Source: Erysipelotrichaceae bacterium 66202529 (GTDB lineage: Bacteria > Bacillota_I > Bacilli_A > Erysipelotrichales > Erysipelotrichaceae). From it: a stretch of DNA of 64,000 bases. The notes below the pieces were generated by a model. That model was not told the DNA's origin and did not search any database. It was given only the letters and a program-made list of their open reading frames with translations. The DNA lies in NCBI GenBank assembly GCA_017161075.1, contig CP046174.1:1798001-1862000 (forward strand), read 5' to 3'. Made by a program: the position numbers and the translations under genes. Shown piece after piece: positions 17,854 through 26,223 of this stretch (the first letter of the stretch is position 1; every line of letters starts with the position of its first letter).

Positions 17854-18213
17854 ATGAAACGTGAAAGAAGACTGGCAACAATAATGTTGAATGCTGTATG
17901 GAATGAGGATGTCAGAGGACTGCGACGCGCATTACGCATGGGAGCGGATCCAAACTGGATATTCAATGGATATCCCATTCTGATACATGCTGTGTTTACA
18001 AGAAATGAAAAGATTGTGATGCTGCTGATTAAGGCAGGTGCTGTACAGGTGGAGGAGGCTCTTGGCTTCGCTTTGGATCGCTGCATTGGAGAAATGATAT
18101 TTCCACTTGCATTTTTGGGGATCGTTCCAAAGGAGGAAGAGGTCAAGGAAGCTTTTGGGCCATACCCGTCCCGGTATTGTCCACTGGATTACAACCTGCC
18201 TGCAAGAGCATAG
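17854..18213 (+). CDS. Small ankyrin-repeat-like protein
   Basis: 119 residues from ATG 17854, with AAGAAAGGA upstream. Residues about 10-65 resemble two ankyrin-type helix pairs: VWNEDVRGLRRALRMGADPN, then YPILIHAVFTRNEKIVMLLI and KAGA. The rest, with a Cys and Pro-rich end, is unfamiliar. It is the first gene of a pair with a WYL regulator 13 bases downstream. Ankyrin repeats mediate protein contacts, so it might modulate the regulator; that is inference. Confidence 0.65.
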   Translation: MKRERRLATIMLNAVWNEDVRGLRRALRMGADPNWIFNGYPILIHAVFTRNEKIVMLLIKAGAVQVEEALGFALDRCIGEMIFPLAFLGIVPKEEEVKEAFGPYPSRYCPLDYNLPARA

Positions 18214-18226
18214 AAAGGAAGAAGCG

Positions 18227-19168
18227 ATGAAACGATGTGCTGCCTGTATCCGTATGCTGCAATTATTGAGATCCCGTGGATTTATGACACGGGAACAGCT
18301 TGCGGCTGAGCTGGATACCAATGTGCGTAATATACTGGAATATCGAAAGGAGCTGGAGGAAGCGGGCTATGTAATTGAGGGGACAACCGGTAAATATGGC
18401 GGCTATCAGTTAAAATCAGGCTCTCTGCTGCCGGTGGCGGGCTTATATGAGGAAGAACTGCGTGCCCTTCAGGAGTCCAGACGGTATCTGGAAAGCCATC
18501 GTGACTTTCTGCCATATCCGGCATTTTGCAGAGGAATTGATAAATTTCTGGCAACGACAACACTGCAGGTGAGAGAAAGCGGCGTGTATGTGGAAGAAAA
18601 TGCAGATGTATCCAAAGCGATGAAATCCATGATTCGCATTTGTGAGCAGGCAAGAGATGCGTCTTTATCCGTTGAATTGCAATATAAGAGTCTGCATGCC
18701 GAAAGCTTTGAAACCATTGTGATTCACCCCTATGAGATTATCAATGTCAAGGGGAGCTATTACTGTCTTGCCTATTCCTTAAAGGCAAGAGATTATCGAA
18801 ATTTTAAATTCAGTGAGGAGCGTATGCGAAACGTGCAGCTGACCAGACGGCGATTTGTCCGGGATGCCGATTTTCATATTCATGATTATATTGGAAAAAC
18901 AGGACTGATGAAGGATGAAGTCATTGAGCTAAAGCTATATGTTTACGGGGAAAGTGCTCGGCTCATCAGCGAGAAGAAGCCCGGTATATCACCGGTAATG
19001 GAATGGGTTGATGAACAGACGCTGTATCTGGTTACGATTATGGAAGGAAGAATCAGTGCCCGAAACTTCCTGTTATCGCTGGGAAATCAGTGCAGACTTT
19101 TAGCACCGCAAGACCTGAAGCAGGAAATTCAGGCGATTGCAAAAGATATGCTCTCTTTATATTCCTAA
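18227..19168 (+). CDS. WYL-domain transcriptional regulator
   Basis: 313 residues from ATG 18227, directly after GAAAGGAAG. The N-terminal winged helix (about 5-62) reads LLRSRGFMTREQLAAELDTN, then RKELEEAGYVIEGTTGKYGG, DeoR/HTH_11 style. The WYL domain (about 140-225) includes VIHPYEIINVKGSYYCLAYS and KFSEERM. A C-terminal WCX-type extension follows. WYL proteins bind nucleic acid or nucleotide ligands and often control DNA-damage or defence genes. Neighbours here include uvsE upstream and a DUF2779 nuclease gene 48 bases downstream. Confidence 0.88.
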   Translation: MKRCAACIRMLQLLRSRGFMTREQLAAELDTNVRNILEYRKELEEAGYVIEGTTGKYGGYQLKSGSLLPVAGLYEEELRALQESRRYLESHRDFLPYPAFCRGIDKFLATTTLQVRESGVYVEENADVSKAMKSMIRICEQARDASLSVELQYKSLHAESFETIVIHPYEIINVKGSYYCLAYSLKARDYRNFKFSEERMRNVQLTRRRFVRDADFHIHDYIGKTGLMKDEVIELKLYVYGESARLISEKKPGISPVMEWVDEQTLYLVTIMEGRISARNFLLSLGNQCRLLAPQDLKQEIQAIAKDMLSLYS

Positions 19169-19216
19169 TTTTCCTTACATCTGCTATAATTTTACCTAGA
19201 GAGTGAGTTGATATGG

Positions 19217-20680
19217 ATGCTGCATCTTACAGATATAAAAAAATATGAACGCTGTCCCAGGGCCTTCTGGCTCTCACGGCGTAAGAAAAAAGAATTTGTG
19301 CCGTTTGTAAATTATAATGAAAGCATGAGCGAGCTGGTAAAACAGCTGCTGATGATTCGTGATGAGGATGTTTTTGCCGGGCAGGCGAATGACAGCGGTG
19401 ATCTGGCACTGGACGCCCTTTCGACAAAGCGTGTGCTGATTCATGCGCGTTTTGTTTATAAGGATTTAAGAATCAACATACCGTTTTTGATTCAGGAAAA
19501 CGGCAAACGGATACTTTATTTTACCTATCGCAGCTGTTATCCCAAAGAGCAGGAGGCAGTAAAAATAGCACAGAATCTGGCGGTACTGGATAAGCTGGGG
19601 GTTTCTGTTGATGAGGTATATGCCATTCACTTACGTGCAGACTACGTACGGGGCAGTGAGCTGGATGTCCATCAGCTGCTGCAGATTGATGCGTATTTAT
19701 ATAATAGTAAAAATAAGGCGCATAAAACGATTCAGGAGCTTTTGAAGCAGCAGACAGTGGATCTGGACGCAATTCTGGAGAAGCTGCATACCTGTGAGCA
19801 AATGGAAGAGGTACCTATCAAACGCAGTCAGATTTGTACACGCGGAGGAAAGTGCATGTATTATGCGGATTGCTTTCCTGAGGAGCTGCCGGATGATTCT
19901 ATTCTTAATCTTGTACAGGCAGCACACAAGTATGCTATGCATCAGGAAGGAATTACATCCTTGCAGGAAGCGGATATCAATCGCATAGAAGGAACACGGC
20001 ATCAGTATGCACAAATCATGGCAGCACGCAACAATGGTCTGTATGTGGATAAGGGGGCCTTGCGCTGCTGGAAAAAAGCGCATATTCAGGAACCGGTTTC
20101 CTATTTGGATTTTGAATGGGAGACATATGCGTTTCCACCCTATAAAGGGATGAAGCCCTTTGATGTTCTGGTATTTCAATACAGCCTGCACGTAGAGGAA
20201 CACGGACAGCTGCGTCATGCGGGATATATTGGAGAAGGGGATTGCCGCAAGGAATTTATCGAGCATCTGCTCAGGGAGATACCAAAAAGCGGCAGTATTC
20301 TTGTCTATAATATGGAAGGTGCTGAAAAGCTTCGTCTGGTACAACTGGCACAGCAGTTTCCGCAATATGAGGAACAGCTTCGTGCTGTCTGGGAGCGGAT
20401 GATTGATCTGTCACTGCCGTTTTCTACAGGAAATGTATATGATACGCGAATGGCTGGCTATTACTCGTTGAAAAAGCTGGTTCCTATCTTTTCCGATTAT
20501 CATTATGAGGATCTGGATATTTCCTATGGTATGGATGCGGTTGAAAAATGGAGAGAATACTGTAGTGCGGATGGTGAAAAGAAACAGGAGCTTTATCGGC
20601 AGCTGGAGCAGTATTGCTCTATGGATACCTATGCCGAATATATTGTTTATCATGCTCTGGAGGATATGATACGTGAGTAA
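19217..20680 (+). CDS. DUF2779 protein: Cas4/RecB-like nuclease fused to a DnaQ-like exonuclease
   Basis: 487 residues from ATG 19217; TTG 19208 is an alternative. The N-terminal half has Cys13 (KKYERCPRAFWLS) and a second cluster C207, C213, C219 (CTRGGKCMYYADC), the one-plus-three Cys pattern of Fe-S Cas4/AddB-type nucleases. The C-terminal half opens YLDFEWETY with D298 and E300 and later has YNMEGAEKLRL and D/Y-rich ends, as in DEDD exonucleases. The cellular role of DUF2779 proteins is not known; DNA processing is likely. It overlaps the next gene by eight bases. Confidence 0.8.
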   Translation: MLHLTDIKKYERCPRAFWLSRRKKKEFVPFVNYNESMSELVKQLLMIRDEDVFAGQANDSGDLALDALSTKRVLIHARFVYKDLRINIPFLIQENGKRILYFTYRSCYPKEQEAVKIAQNLAVLDKLGVSVDEVYAIHLRADYVRGSELDVHQLLQIDAYLYNSKNKAHKTIQELLKQQTVDLDAILEKLHTCEQMEEVPIKRSQICTRGGKCMYYADCFPEELPDDSILNLVQAAHKYAMHQEGITSLQEADINRIEGTRHQYAQIMAARNNGLYVDKGALRCWKKAHIQEPVSYLDFEWETYAFPPYKGMKPFDVLVFQYSLHVEEHGQLRHAGYIGEGDCRKEFIEHLLREIPKSGSILVYNMEGAEKLRLVQLAQQFPQYEEQLRAVWERMIDLSLPFSTGNVYDTRMAGYYSLKKLVPIFSDYHYEDLDISYGMDAVEKWREYCSADGEKKQELYRQLEQYCSMDTYAEYIVYHALEDMIRE

Positions 20681-21524
20681 ACACCCTATGGCAGCCTATC
20701 TGTCTGCCATGTTTTTGTTTGGTACACTGGGGCTGTTTGTCCGTCAGGCAGAGGTTACAAGTGAGGTGCTTGCCTGCTTGCGGACACTGATTGGGGCAGC
20801 ATTTCTTGGAGGGATCCTACTGTTTCAAAAGCAAAGGGTACAAAAAATCCATCGCAGACAAGTATGCTATGTACTGTTATCGGCTTTGTTTCTAGGCTTC
20901 AACTGGGTGTTTTTGTTTGAAGCCTATGAGTATACAACGATTTCCATCGCAACCGTAATTTACTATACGGCTCCCTTATTGGCGCTGGTCGCGGCTGTTT
21001 TGCTGTTTCATGAAAGGATAGGACGGCGTGATGTCATGGGAATCGCTCTGACGATGATTGGTCTGCTTTTTATCACGCGGATAGCCTATGGCGGGATGCA
21101 AATGAAGGGGATCGTCTTTGCGGCTTTGGCAGCTGTATGCTATGCAGGTGTTTTGCTTACCAATCGCTGCTTTCAGGAAATAGACGGCCTGTATTTTACG
21201 TTTTTACAATTACTGTTTTCATCAGGAATCCTGCTTATCTATCTGCTTATGGAAGGCAGAGTACCTGAAATCAGCCGGATTCCTCTTGCTTCCTGGCCGT
21301 GGATTCTCTGTATCGGAATACTTCATACCGGTATTGCCTATGTATTGTATTTTACATCTCTGCACGCGTTATCCAGCTCTCATGCTGCAATCGGCAGTTA
21401 TCTGGATCCCTGTGTGGCGCTGCTTCTGTCTGTAATGATCCTGCAGGAGCCGGCCTCACTGCTGCAGGGTATAGGAATAGCAGCAATCCTAGGCGGCATA
21501 CTCCTTCATGATTCATCTGCGTAA
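20673..21524 (+). CDS. EamA/DMT-family transporter
   Basis: 283 residues starting at GTG 20673, which overlaps the end of the DUF2779 gene and has GGAGG upstream. Ten hydrophobic helices form two EamA repeats (about 8-140 and 150-280), with typical segments such as NWVFLFEAYEYTTISIATVI and GILHTGIAYVLYFTSLHAL. Such transporters move metabolites or amino acids across the membrane; the substrate cannot be told. Translational coupling to a nuclease gene is probably incidental. Confidence 0.88.
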   Translation: MSKHPMAAYLSAMFLFGTLGLFVRQAEVTSEVLACLRTLIGAAFLGGILLFQKQRVQKIHRRQVCYVLLSALFLGFNWVFLFEAYEYTTISIATVIYYTAPLLALVAAVLLFHERIGRRDVMGIALTMIGLLFITRIAYGGMQMKGIVFAALAAVCYAGVLLTNRCFQEIDGLYFTFLQLLFSSGILLIYLLMEGRVPEISRIPLASWPWILCIGILHTGIAYVLYFTSLHALSSSHAAIGSYLDPCVALLLSVMILQEPASLLQGIGIAAILGGILLHDSSA

Positions 21525-21551
21525 CGCGATTGAAAGATGAATCTTTTTTTT
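21510..21551 (+). terminator. Intrinsic terminator overlapping the end of the EamA gene
   Basis: GATTCATCT (21510-21518, inside the last codons) pairs perfectly with AGATGAATC (21535-21543), followed by eight T. Confidence 0.88.
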
Positions 21552-22008
21552 ATAGGAAATTGATCAAACGGCAGTGCAGCCTTGCTTTTGATTCTTGCGT
21601 AAACCTGTCTGCCGATTAAAGTAGCTCATAATATCGTGGCTTCCTTCCTAGAGGCTAGGGGATTTTAATGTCATTCCTTACGAATACCGCGCGCTTTCAT
21701 GTATAGCCCTTTGGACGTATAGTTGAAGATGGGATTTGATTGATAGGCGGTCAAACATTCACACGCTGTCTGAATCGAAAAGCAGTGCAAGCATAAGCAT
21801 GCAAATGGTATAAGAAATAAGATTAAATTTCTTGATAGGAAGTTATTTCTTCGTTTTTTGTTATTTACAACCGAATAAGTGTTAACTCCTGTTTGCTTCC
21901 TGTAGTAGTCAAAGGATTGCTATTCATTAACTGGAATATGGGTTTTAGGACAACATATTTTCTTTTCCGGATATCTCTGTGATACAATAAGCAAAAGGAA
22001 GTGGGAAC
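21552..22008. other. Intergenic region before the CorA gene, nothing recognised
   Basis: About 450 bases without a plausible gene. A short hairpin (CCTAG-AGG-CTAGG near 21650) and an AT-rich run before the next gene are the only visible features. No repeat or RNA family was recognised. Confidence 0.4.
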
Positions 22009-22932
22009 ATGCTGTATGATTTGTATAAGAAACAGGAAATAACTATCAAAAACAAAGCAGAAGCGCAGTTTCTGTTCGGCATCTATACACCAAAGGAATG
22101 GACATCCGTATCGAATGAATTTGGCTTTTCACAGGCAACTCTCTTTGAACTGCTTCATATGGACCAAAGCCGCACATTGCATAAAATGGACAGCTATTAC
22201 GGTTATTGCTTTGGCTTTATTCATCCTTTAAAAACCGGGAATGAGGAAGCTGGTGCGGAAATTGGCATATACTGTCGTCAAAGGGAAGTGTTTCTGATTA
22301 CACAGGATTATGAGCAGCTGCGTAAGTATATTTCGCTGCTTCAGGAGCTGCCAAAGTCACAGCTCAGTGTCGAGCATATCCTGTCCCTGCTTTTTGAGGA
22401 GCTGCTGAAATCGCACAAGGCAGAGCATGACCTGCTGGAGGATTTGATAGAGGAACTGGATAATGATGTTTTAAACAATGAATTGCAAAGCTTTAACCAG
22501 AGAATCACCGCTATACGCAACAAAATCCGCTATCTGCTGCAATATGATGGACAGCTTCGTGATGTATGTGAGGAATTGCTGGAGGATGAGAACGATTTGT
22601 TTGTCAGAGAACATCTTCACCATCTGCGCATATGCTCTGACAGAGTTGAACGTCTGCTGCAGCATACTCTGCAGCTTCGGGATTACAGTGTTCAGGTTCG
22701 CGAATCCTATCAGGCACAGGTGGATATCCGTCTGAACCGTTTGATGTATATTTTTACGATCGTGACGGTTGTCTTTCTTCCACTGACTCTGATTGTCGGC
22801 TGGTATGGTATGAATTTTACCGGTATGCCAGAGCTTCACTGGAAATACGGTTATCCGTTTGTCATTCTTCTTGCTCTAGGATCGGCAGGTATCTGTGTCT
22901 GGCTTCTCTATAAGAAGCATATGCTGAAATGA
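22009..22932 (+). CDS. CorA-family magnesium/divalent cation transporter
   Basis: 307 residues. A long cytoplasmic helical domain (about 1-240) has an acidic helix (DLLEDLIEELDNDVLNNELQ). Two C-terminal membrane helices follow, with the signature YGMNF after the first (TLIVGWYGMNFTGMPELHW). The GMN motif forms the ion-selective mouth of CorA pentamers. The protein ends in a basic KKHMLK. GGAAGTGGGAAC precedes ATG 22009. It is a single-gene unit; Mg2+ versus Co2+, Ni2+ or Zn2+ cannot be told from sequence. Confidence 0.92.
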   Translation: MLYDLYKKQEITIKNKAEAQFLFGIYTPKEWTSVSNEFGFSQATLFELLHMDQSRTLHKMDSYYGYCFGFIHPLKTGNEEAGAEIGIYCRQREVFLITQDYEQLRKYISLLQELPKSQLSVEHILSLLFEELLKSHKAEHDLLEDLIEELDNDVLNNELQSFNQRITAIRNKIRYLLQYDGQLRDVCEELLEDENDLFVREHLHHLRICSDRVERLLQHTLQLRDYSVQVRESYQAQVDIRLNRLMYIFTIVTVVFLPLTLIVGWYGMNFTGMPELHWKYGYPFVILLALGSAGICVWLLYKKHMLK

Positions 22933-23204
22933 TACTCCTACAAAGAGCCTTTCTGCCGTCTGCCATGCAGTTATTCAGGCAAACAATCAGGAGGTGTTTT
23001 TACGTCAACAAGAGAGCCGTGTATTTGTGAAAGGCTTTATGTCGCTGTTCAAAGCAATGTGCATGCTACTTCATATTTGTATGTGAGGCTAGAAGGAGTC
23101 GGTGTAATTAGAATATAAGAAGCAAAAAGATCCAAATAACCAACATGATATGAAAAGACAAATCATGATATAACAAGAAAACAAATAAAAAAATGATAAA
23201 ACAA
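22933..23204. other. Intergenic region before the tandem RNA genes
   Basis: No gene was recognised. The right end (23140-23204) is very AT-rich, consistent with an upstream promoter element for RNA gene A. Confidence 0.4.
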
Positions 23205-23259
23205 GTTGACAAAGGCTAACAAATTGCATATAATGTAGGAGAAGTTAGATAAAACTAAC
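23205..23259 (+). promoter_or_regulatory. Promoter and double inverted-repeat operator of RNA gene A
   Basis: TTGACA (23206-23211), 17-bp spacer, TATAAT (23229-23234): a perfect consensus promoter. GTTGA-N6-CTAAC (23205-23220) covers the -35, and GTTAG-N6-CTAAC (23244-23259) lies just after the expected start. Their centres are 39 bp apart. This suggests a dimeric repressor bound at two 16-bp sites. RNA gene B has the same arrangement. Confidence 0.75.
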
Positions 23260-23380
23260 AAGATTGTAGTACGCTCCTTTCTCACGTACTGTATTCTTAT
23301 TTCCTCTATAACTTTACAACCAACTCATAATGATTGATCTGACTTCTAATGATAAAAGACGGTTCCTCGGCCGTCTTTTT
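23241..23380 (+). ncRNA. Candidate structured small RNA, copy A
   Basis: A roughly 140-nt transcript is predicted from a consensus promoter to an intrinsic terminator (AAAAGACGG 23354-23362 with CCGTCTTTTT 23371-23380). The 5' GAAGTTAGAT (23241-23250) pairs with ATCTGACTTC (23337-23346) to close the fold. A hairpin AGTACG/CGTACT (23268-23273, 23285-23290) presents the loop CTCCTTTCTCA, which resembles the anti-Shine-Dalgarno sequence. CTCTATAACTTTACAACCAA (from 23304) is identical in copy B. No start codon with a ribosome site is present. I recognise no known RNA family; it could act in trans or as a leader. Confidence 0.7.
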
Positions 23381-23687
23381 ATTATCCATACTTCAAATGC
23401 TATATAGAAGCATACGGAAACAACTTTTTATAAAACAACGTTACACATCACTGCAGAAAAAGGGGAGTTCTGTTTCATTGCCGAATCATAAAAACATCTG
23501 AAAGAGCCTGAGCTTATATATTATAATAATGCGTTGTTTCACATAGTCCATACTCTTCATAAAGTATGTGAAGCATTTTATGCTTTTGATATGTGTGTCG
23601 CTTCTAACATTTTTTTACTGATGTATGCTTACCGATTAGCTGCGTTTATAAAGCATTGACTGCTATAGGGGAGATAATATAAAAACA
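23381..23687. other. Spacer between the two RNA genes, with a hairpin
   Basis: No protein gene. TTCACATA (23538-23545) can pair with TATGTGAA (23565-23572), flanked by AATGC (23528) and GCATT (23573). An alternative inner stem CATACT/AGTATG shares bases with it, so the two are mutually exclusive. A -10-like TATAAT lies just upstream, near 23521. Function unknown. Confidence 0.4.
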
Positions 23688-23745
23688 GTTGACAACGGCT
23701 AACTTATGCTGTATTCTATAAGAGAAGAAGTTAGATTTAACTAAC
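23688..23745 (+). promoter_or_regulatory. Promoter and double inverted-repeat operator of RNA gene B
   Basis: TTGACA (23689-23694), 17-bp spacer, TATTCT (23712-23717). GTTGA-N6-CTAAC (23688-23703) covers the -35 and GTTAG-N6-CTAAC (23730-23745) follows the start; the centres are 42 bp apart. The layout matches copy A. Confidence 0.75.
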
Positions 23746-23864
23746 AAGATTGCAGAATGCTTCTACTCACATACTGTTCAGTCTTATCCTCTATAACTTT
23801 ACAACCAAAACCTAGCAATCTGACTTCTATTCCTGAAAGGTGGTTTCCGCAACTGCCTTTTTTT
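23724..23864 (+). ncRNA. Candidate structured small RNA, copy B
   Basis: A paralogue of the RNA at 23241-23380 with nearly the same predicted length. It has the same closing stem (GAAGTTAGAT 23727-23736 with ATCTGACTTC 23818-23827) and the same box CTCTATAACTTTACAACCAA (from 23789). Its hairpin GCAGAATG/CATACTGT (23752-23759, 23770-23777) keeps pairing by a compensatory C-G to T-A change, with one mismatch. The loop CTTCTACTCA is again pyrimidine-rich. The terminator AAAGGTGGTT/AACTGCCTTT (23836-23845, 23851-23860) differs in sequence from copy A but has the same role. It ends 119 bases before ygiQ, so leader function by read-through is an alternative. Confidence 0.7.
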
Positions 23865-23983
23865 GTGCAGGGGACATGGTGTAAGGGCTATCTTATAAAA
23901 CATCGTGAAAAACATGGAAATCCCATGGGAACCGTCGTAAAAGTATGGTAAGATTATAACGCAAGTGAGGAGTGTGTATTGTT

Positions 23984-25873
23984 ATGGCTTTTTTACCAAC
24001 AACCAGAGAGGAAATGCTGGAACAGGGATTTGAGAGCGTAGATTTTGTATATGTGAGTGGAGATGCCTATGTGGATCATCCTTCCTTCGGCTGTGCTATT
24101 ATAACGAGAACTTTGCAGGCATATGGCTATAGCTGTGCGATTCTGCCGCAGCCGGACTGGCATAACGATGAGGAATTCACACAATTTGGTGAACCGCGTC
24201 TTGGCTTCCTTGTTTCTGCTGGAAATATTGATTCCATGGTCAATCATTATTCCGTGAATAAACGCAGAAGGGATAAGGATTCCTATAGTGATGAGGGGGT
24301 TATGGGAAAGCGTCCCGATCGTCCGACTATTGTCTATACACAGATTCTCAAGCGCTTGTTTCCGCATAAGCCGGTACTGATTGGCGGTATTGAAGCAAGT
24401 CTGCGCCGTCTGTCTCATTATGATTACTGGGATGACCGTGTACGCAGGAGTATTCTGATTGATTCTCAGGCAGATCTTTTAATGTATGGAATGGGAGAAA
24501 ATACCATCGTTGAAGTTGCCGATGCTTTAAACAGCGGTCTGCGTGCAGAGGATCTCTGTTATATCCGCGGTACCTGCTGGAAAACAAAATCACTGGAATA
24601 TCTGAGTGATTATTTACTGCTGCCATCCTATGACGAGGTATGTGCAGACAAGCGCACCTATGCAAAAAGCTTTCACGTACAGCATGAAAACATTGATGCC
24701 ATTGCGGCGAGTGTGCTGGTGGAGCCCTATGATGGCTGGTATGTCGTGCAAAATCAGCCGCCGCTGCCGCTGACACAGCAGGAAATGGACTTTACGTATT
24801 CTCTGCCGTATGAGCGAACCTATCATCCCCGTTATACCTACATACCTGCCATTGAAGAAGTGCAGTTTTCCATTGTCAGCAACCGTGGCTGTTTCGGCTC
24901 CTGCGCCTTCTGCGCCATCACGCATCATCAGGGACGTGTGATATCCACCAGAAGCAAGGATTCCATCGTGGATGAGGCGAAGCGGATTACAGAAATGCCG
25001 AATTTTAAGGGATATATCCATGATGTCGGCGGCCCTACTGCCAATTTTTCCAGAGAGGCCTGTGACAAGCAGCGTGAATTTGGCGCCTGTAAAAACCGGG
25101 AATGCCTGTTTCCAAAGGGCTGCTCTAATCTGAAGGTCGATCACTCCCGCTACCTGGAAATCCTGCGTGCAGTTCGTTCTTTGCCGAGGGTGAAAAAGGT
25201 GTTTATCCGCTCCGGTATCCGTTATGATTATCTGATGTATGATAAAAATGATGAGTTTTTTGACGAGCTGGTGCAGCATCATATCAGCGGACAGTTAAAG
25301 GTGGCTCCCGAGCATATCAATGCGGCTGTGCTGGATAAGATGGGGAAGCCGAGAAAAGAGCTGTATCTGAAATTTGTTGATAAATTCAAACAGAAAAATG
25401 AAGAATTTCATATGAATCAGTACATTGTACCTTATCTGATGAGCTCACATCCAGGTAGTGATCTGAATGCTGCCATCGAGCTTGCCTGCTATCTGAAAAA
25501 GATACATTACACCCCAAAGCAGGTACAGGACTTTTATCCGACGCCGGGAACACCGGCGACATGTATGTACTATACCGGGTTGGATCCAAAAACGATGCGT
25601 CCAGTGTACGTGGCAAAAACCTATGAGGAAAAAGCGATGCAGCGTGCTTTGATGCAGTTTACCTATCCACAAAATTATGAGCTTGTTTATAAGGCTTTGA
25701 AAACGGCAAACCGTATGGATCTGGTTGGGAATTCTCCAAAATGCCTGATTCCGTATCGCAAAGGGAAGCCGGTCAGCGGCTATCAGGGGAAAAATCGTAA
25801 GGATATTCATAAGCCGGGACAAATGAAGAAAGCAGGAGGCTATTCTGTCGGGCGAAAGGGGAAACGCTCATGA
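23984..25873 (+). CDS. YgiQ-family radical SAM protein
   Basis: 629 residues from ATG 23984, with GTGAGGAG upstream; GTG 23972 is an in-frame alternative. The N-terminal domain (FLPTTREEM, FVYVSGDAYVDHPSFGCAII) is typical of YgiQ. The radical SAM cluster is CFGSCAFC with C303, C307 and C310 (CX3CX2C), followed by the DUF3362-type C-terminus (YTPKQVQDFYPTPGT) and a basic tail. The enzyme should cleave S-adenosylmethionine, but its substrate is unknown. Its stop overlaps lrgA by four bases. No clear promoter lies between it and RNA gene B. Confidence 0.88.
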   Translation: MAFLPTTREEMLEQGFESVDFVYVSGDAYVDHPSFGCAIITRTLQAYGYSCAILPQPDWHNDEEFTQFGEPRLGFLVSAGNIDSMVNHYSVNKRRRDKDSYSDEGVMGKRPDRPTIVYTQILKRLFPHKPVLIGGIEASLRRLSHYDYWDDRVRRSILIDSQADLLMYGMGENTIVEVADALNSGLRAEDLCYIRGTCWKTKSLEYLSDYLLLPSYDEVCADKRTYAKSFHVQHENIDAIAASVLVEPYDGWYVVQNQPPLPLTQQEMDFTYSLPYERTYHPRYTYIPAIEEVQFSIVSNRGCFGSCAFCAITHHQGRVISTRSKDSIVDEAKRITEMPNFKGYIHDVGGPTANFSREACDKQREFGACKNRECLFPKGCSNLKVDHSRYLEILRAVRSLPRVKKVFIRSGIRYDYLMYDKNDEFFDELVQHHISGQLKVAPEHINAAVLDKMGKPRKELYLKFVDKFKQKNEEFHMNQYIVPYLMSSHPGSDLNAAIELACYLKKIHYTPKQVQDFYPTPGTPATCMYYTGLDPKTMRPVYVAKTYEEKAMQRALMQFTYPQNYELVYKALKTANRMDLVGNSPKCLIPYRKGKPVSGYQGKNRKDIHKPGQMKKAGGYSVGRKGKRS

Positions 25874-26223
25874 AGATATTTCGCGAGGTGCTGGTGATTT
25901 TCGGATTGTACTATGCGGGAGAATTGATTAGTAAAACACTGTCTCTGCCCCTTCCCGGCAGTCTGGTCGGTATGATTCTTTTGTTTATACTGCTGCAGCA
26001 ACATGTGGTAAAGCTGGAACAGATCGCTACTGTATCTGATTTTCTGCTTGGTCATTTGCCGTTTTTCTTTCTTCCTGCCGGAGTTGCACTCATGGCCAGC
26101 TTTTCCGCAATGGAGGGCTTATGGGGATGGATGCTGCTGATCTGTCTTGTGACAACAGTGATAACGATGGGTTGCAGCGGACGTATCATACAGCATATGA
26201 TGGAAAGGAAATCCAAATCATGA
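25870..26223 (+). CDS. lrgA: LrgA/CidA-family holin-like membrane protein
   Basis: 117 residues with four hydrophobic helices. Typical segments are GLYYAGELISKTLSLPLPGS and LVGMILLFILL near the start, then FLLGHLPFFFLPAGVALM. The family includes holin-like proteins tied to murein hydrolase control and, in Bacillus, pyruvate transport when paired with LrgB. It overlaps ygiQ and lrgB by ATGA on both sides, so the three are translationally coupled. No LytSR-type regulator lies nearby. Confidence 0.88.
   Translation: MKIFREVLVIFGLYYAGELISKTLSLPLPGSLVGMILLFILLQQHVVKLEQIATVSDFLLGHLPFFFLPAGVALMASFSAMEGLWGWMLLICLVTTVITMGCSGRIIQHMMERKSKS

Noticed and set aside
23757..23951. 64-codon plus-strand frame near RNA gene B
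   Set aside because: It runs through the RNA's hairpin and terminator, has no ribosome site and no protein-like composition.
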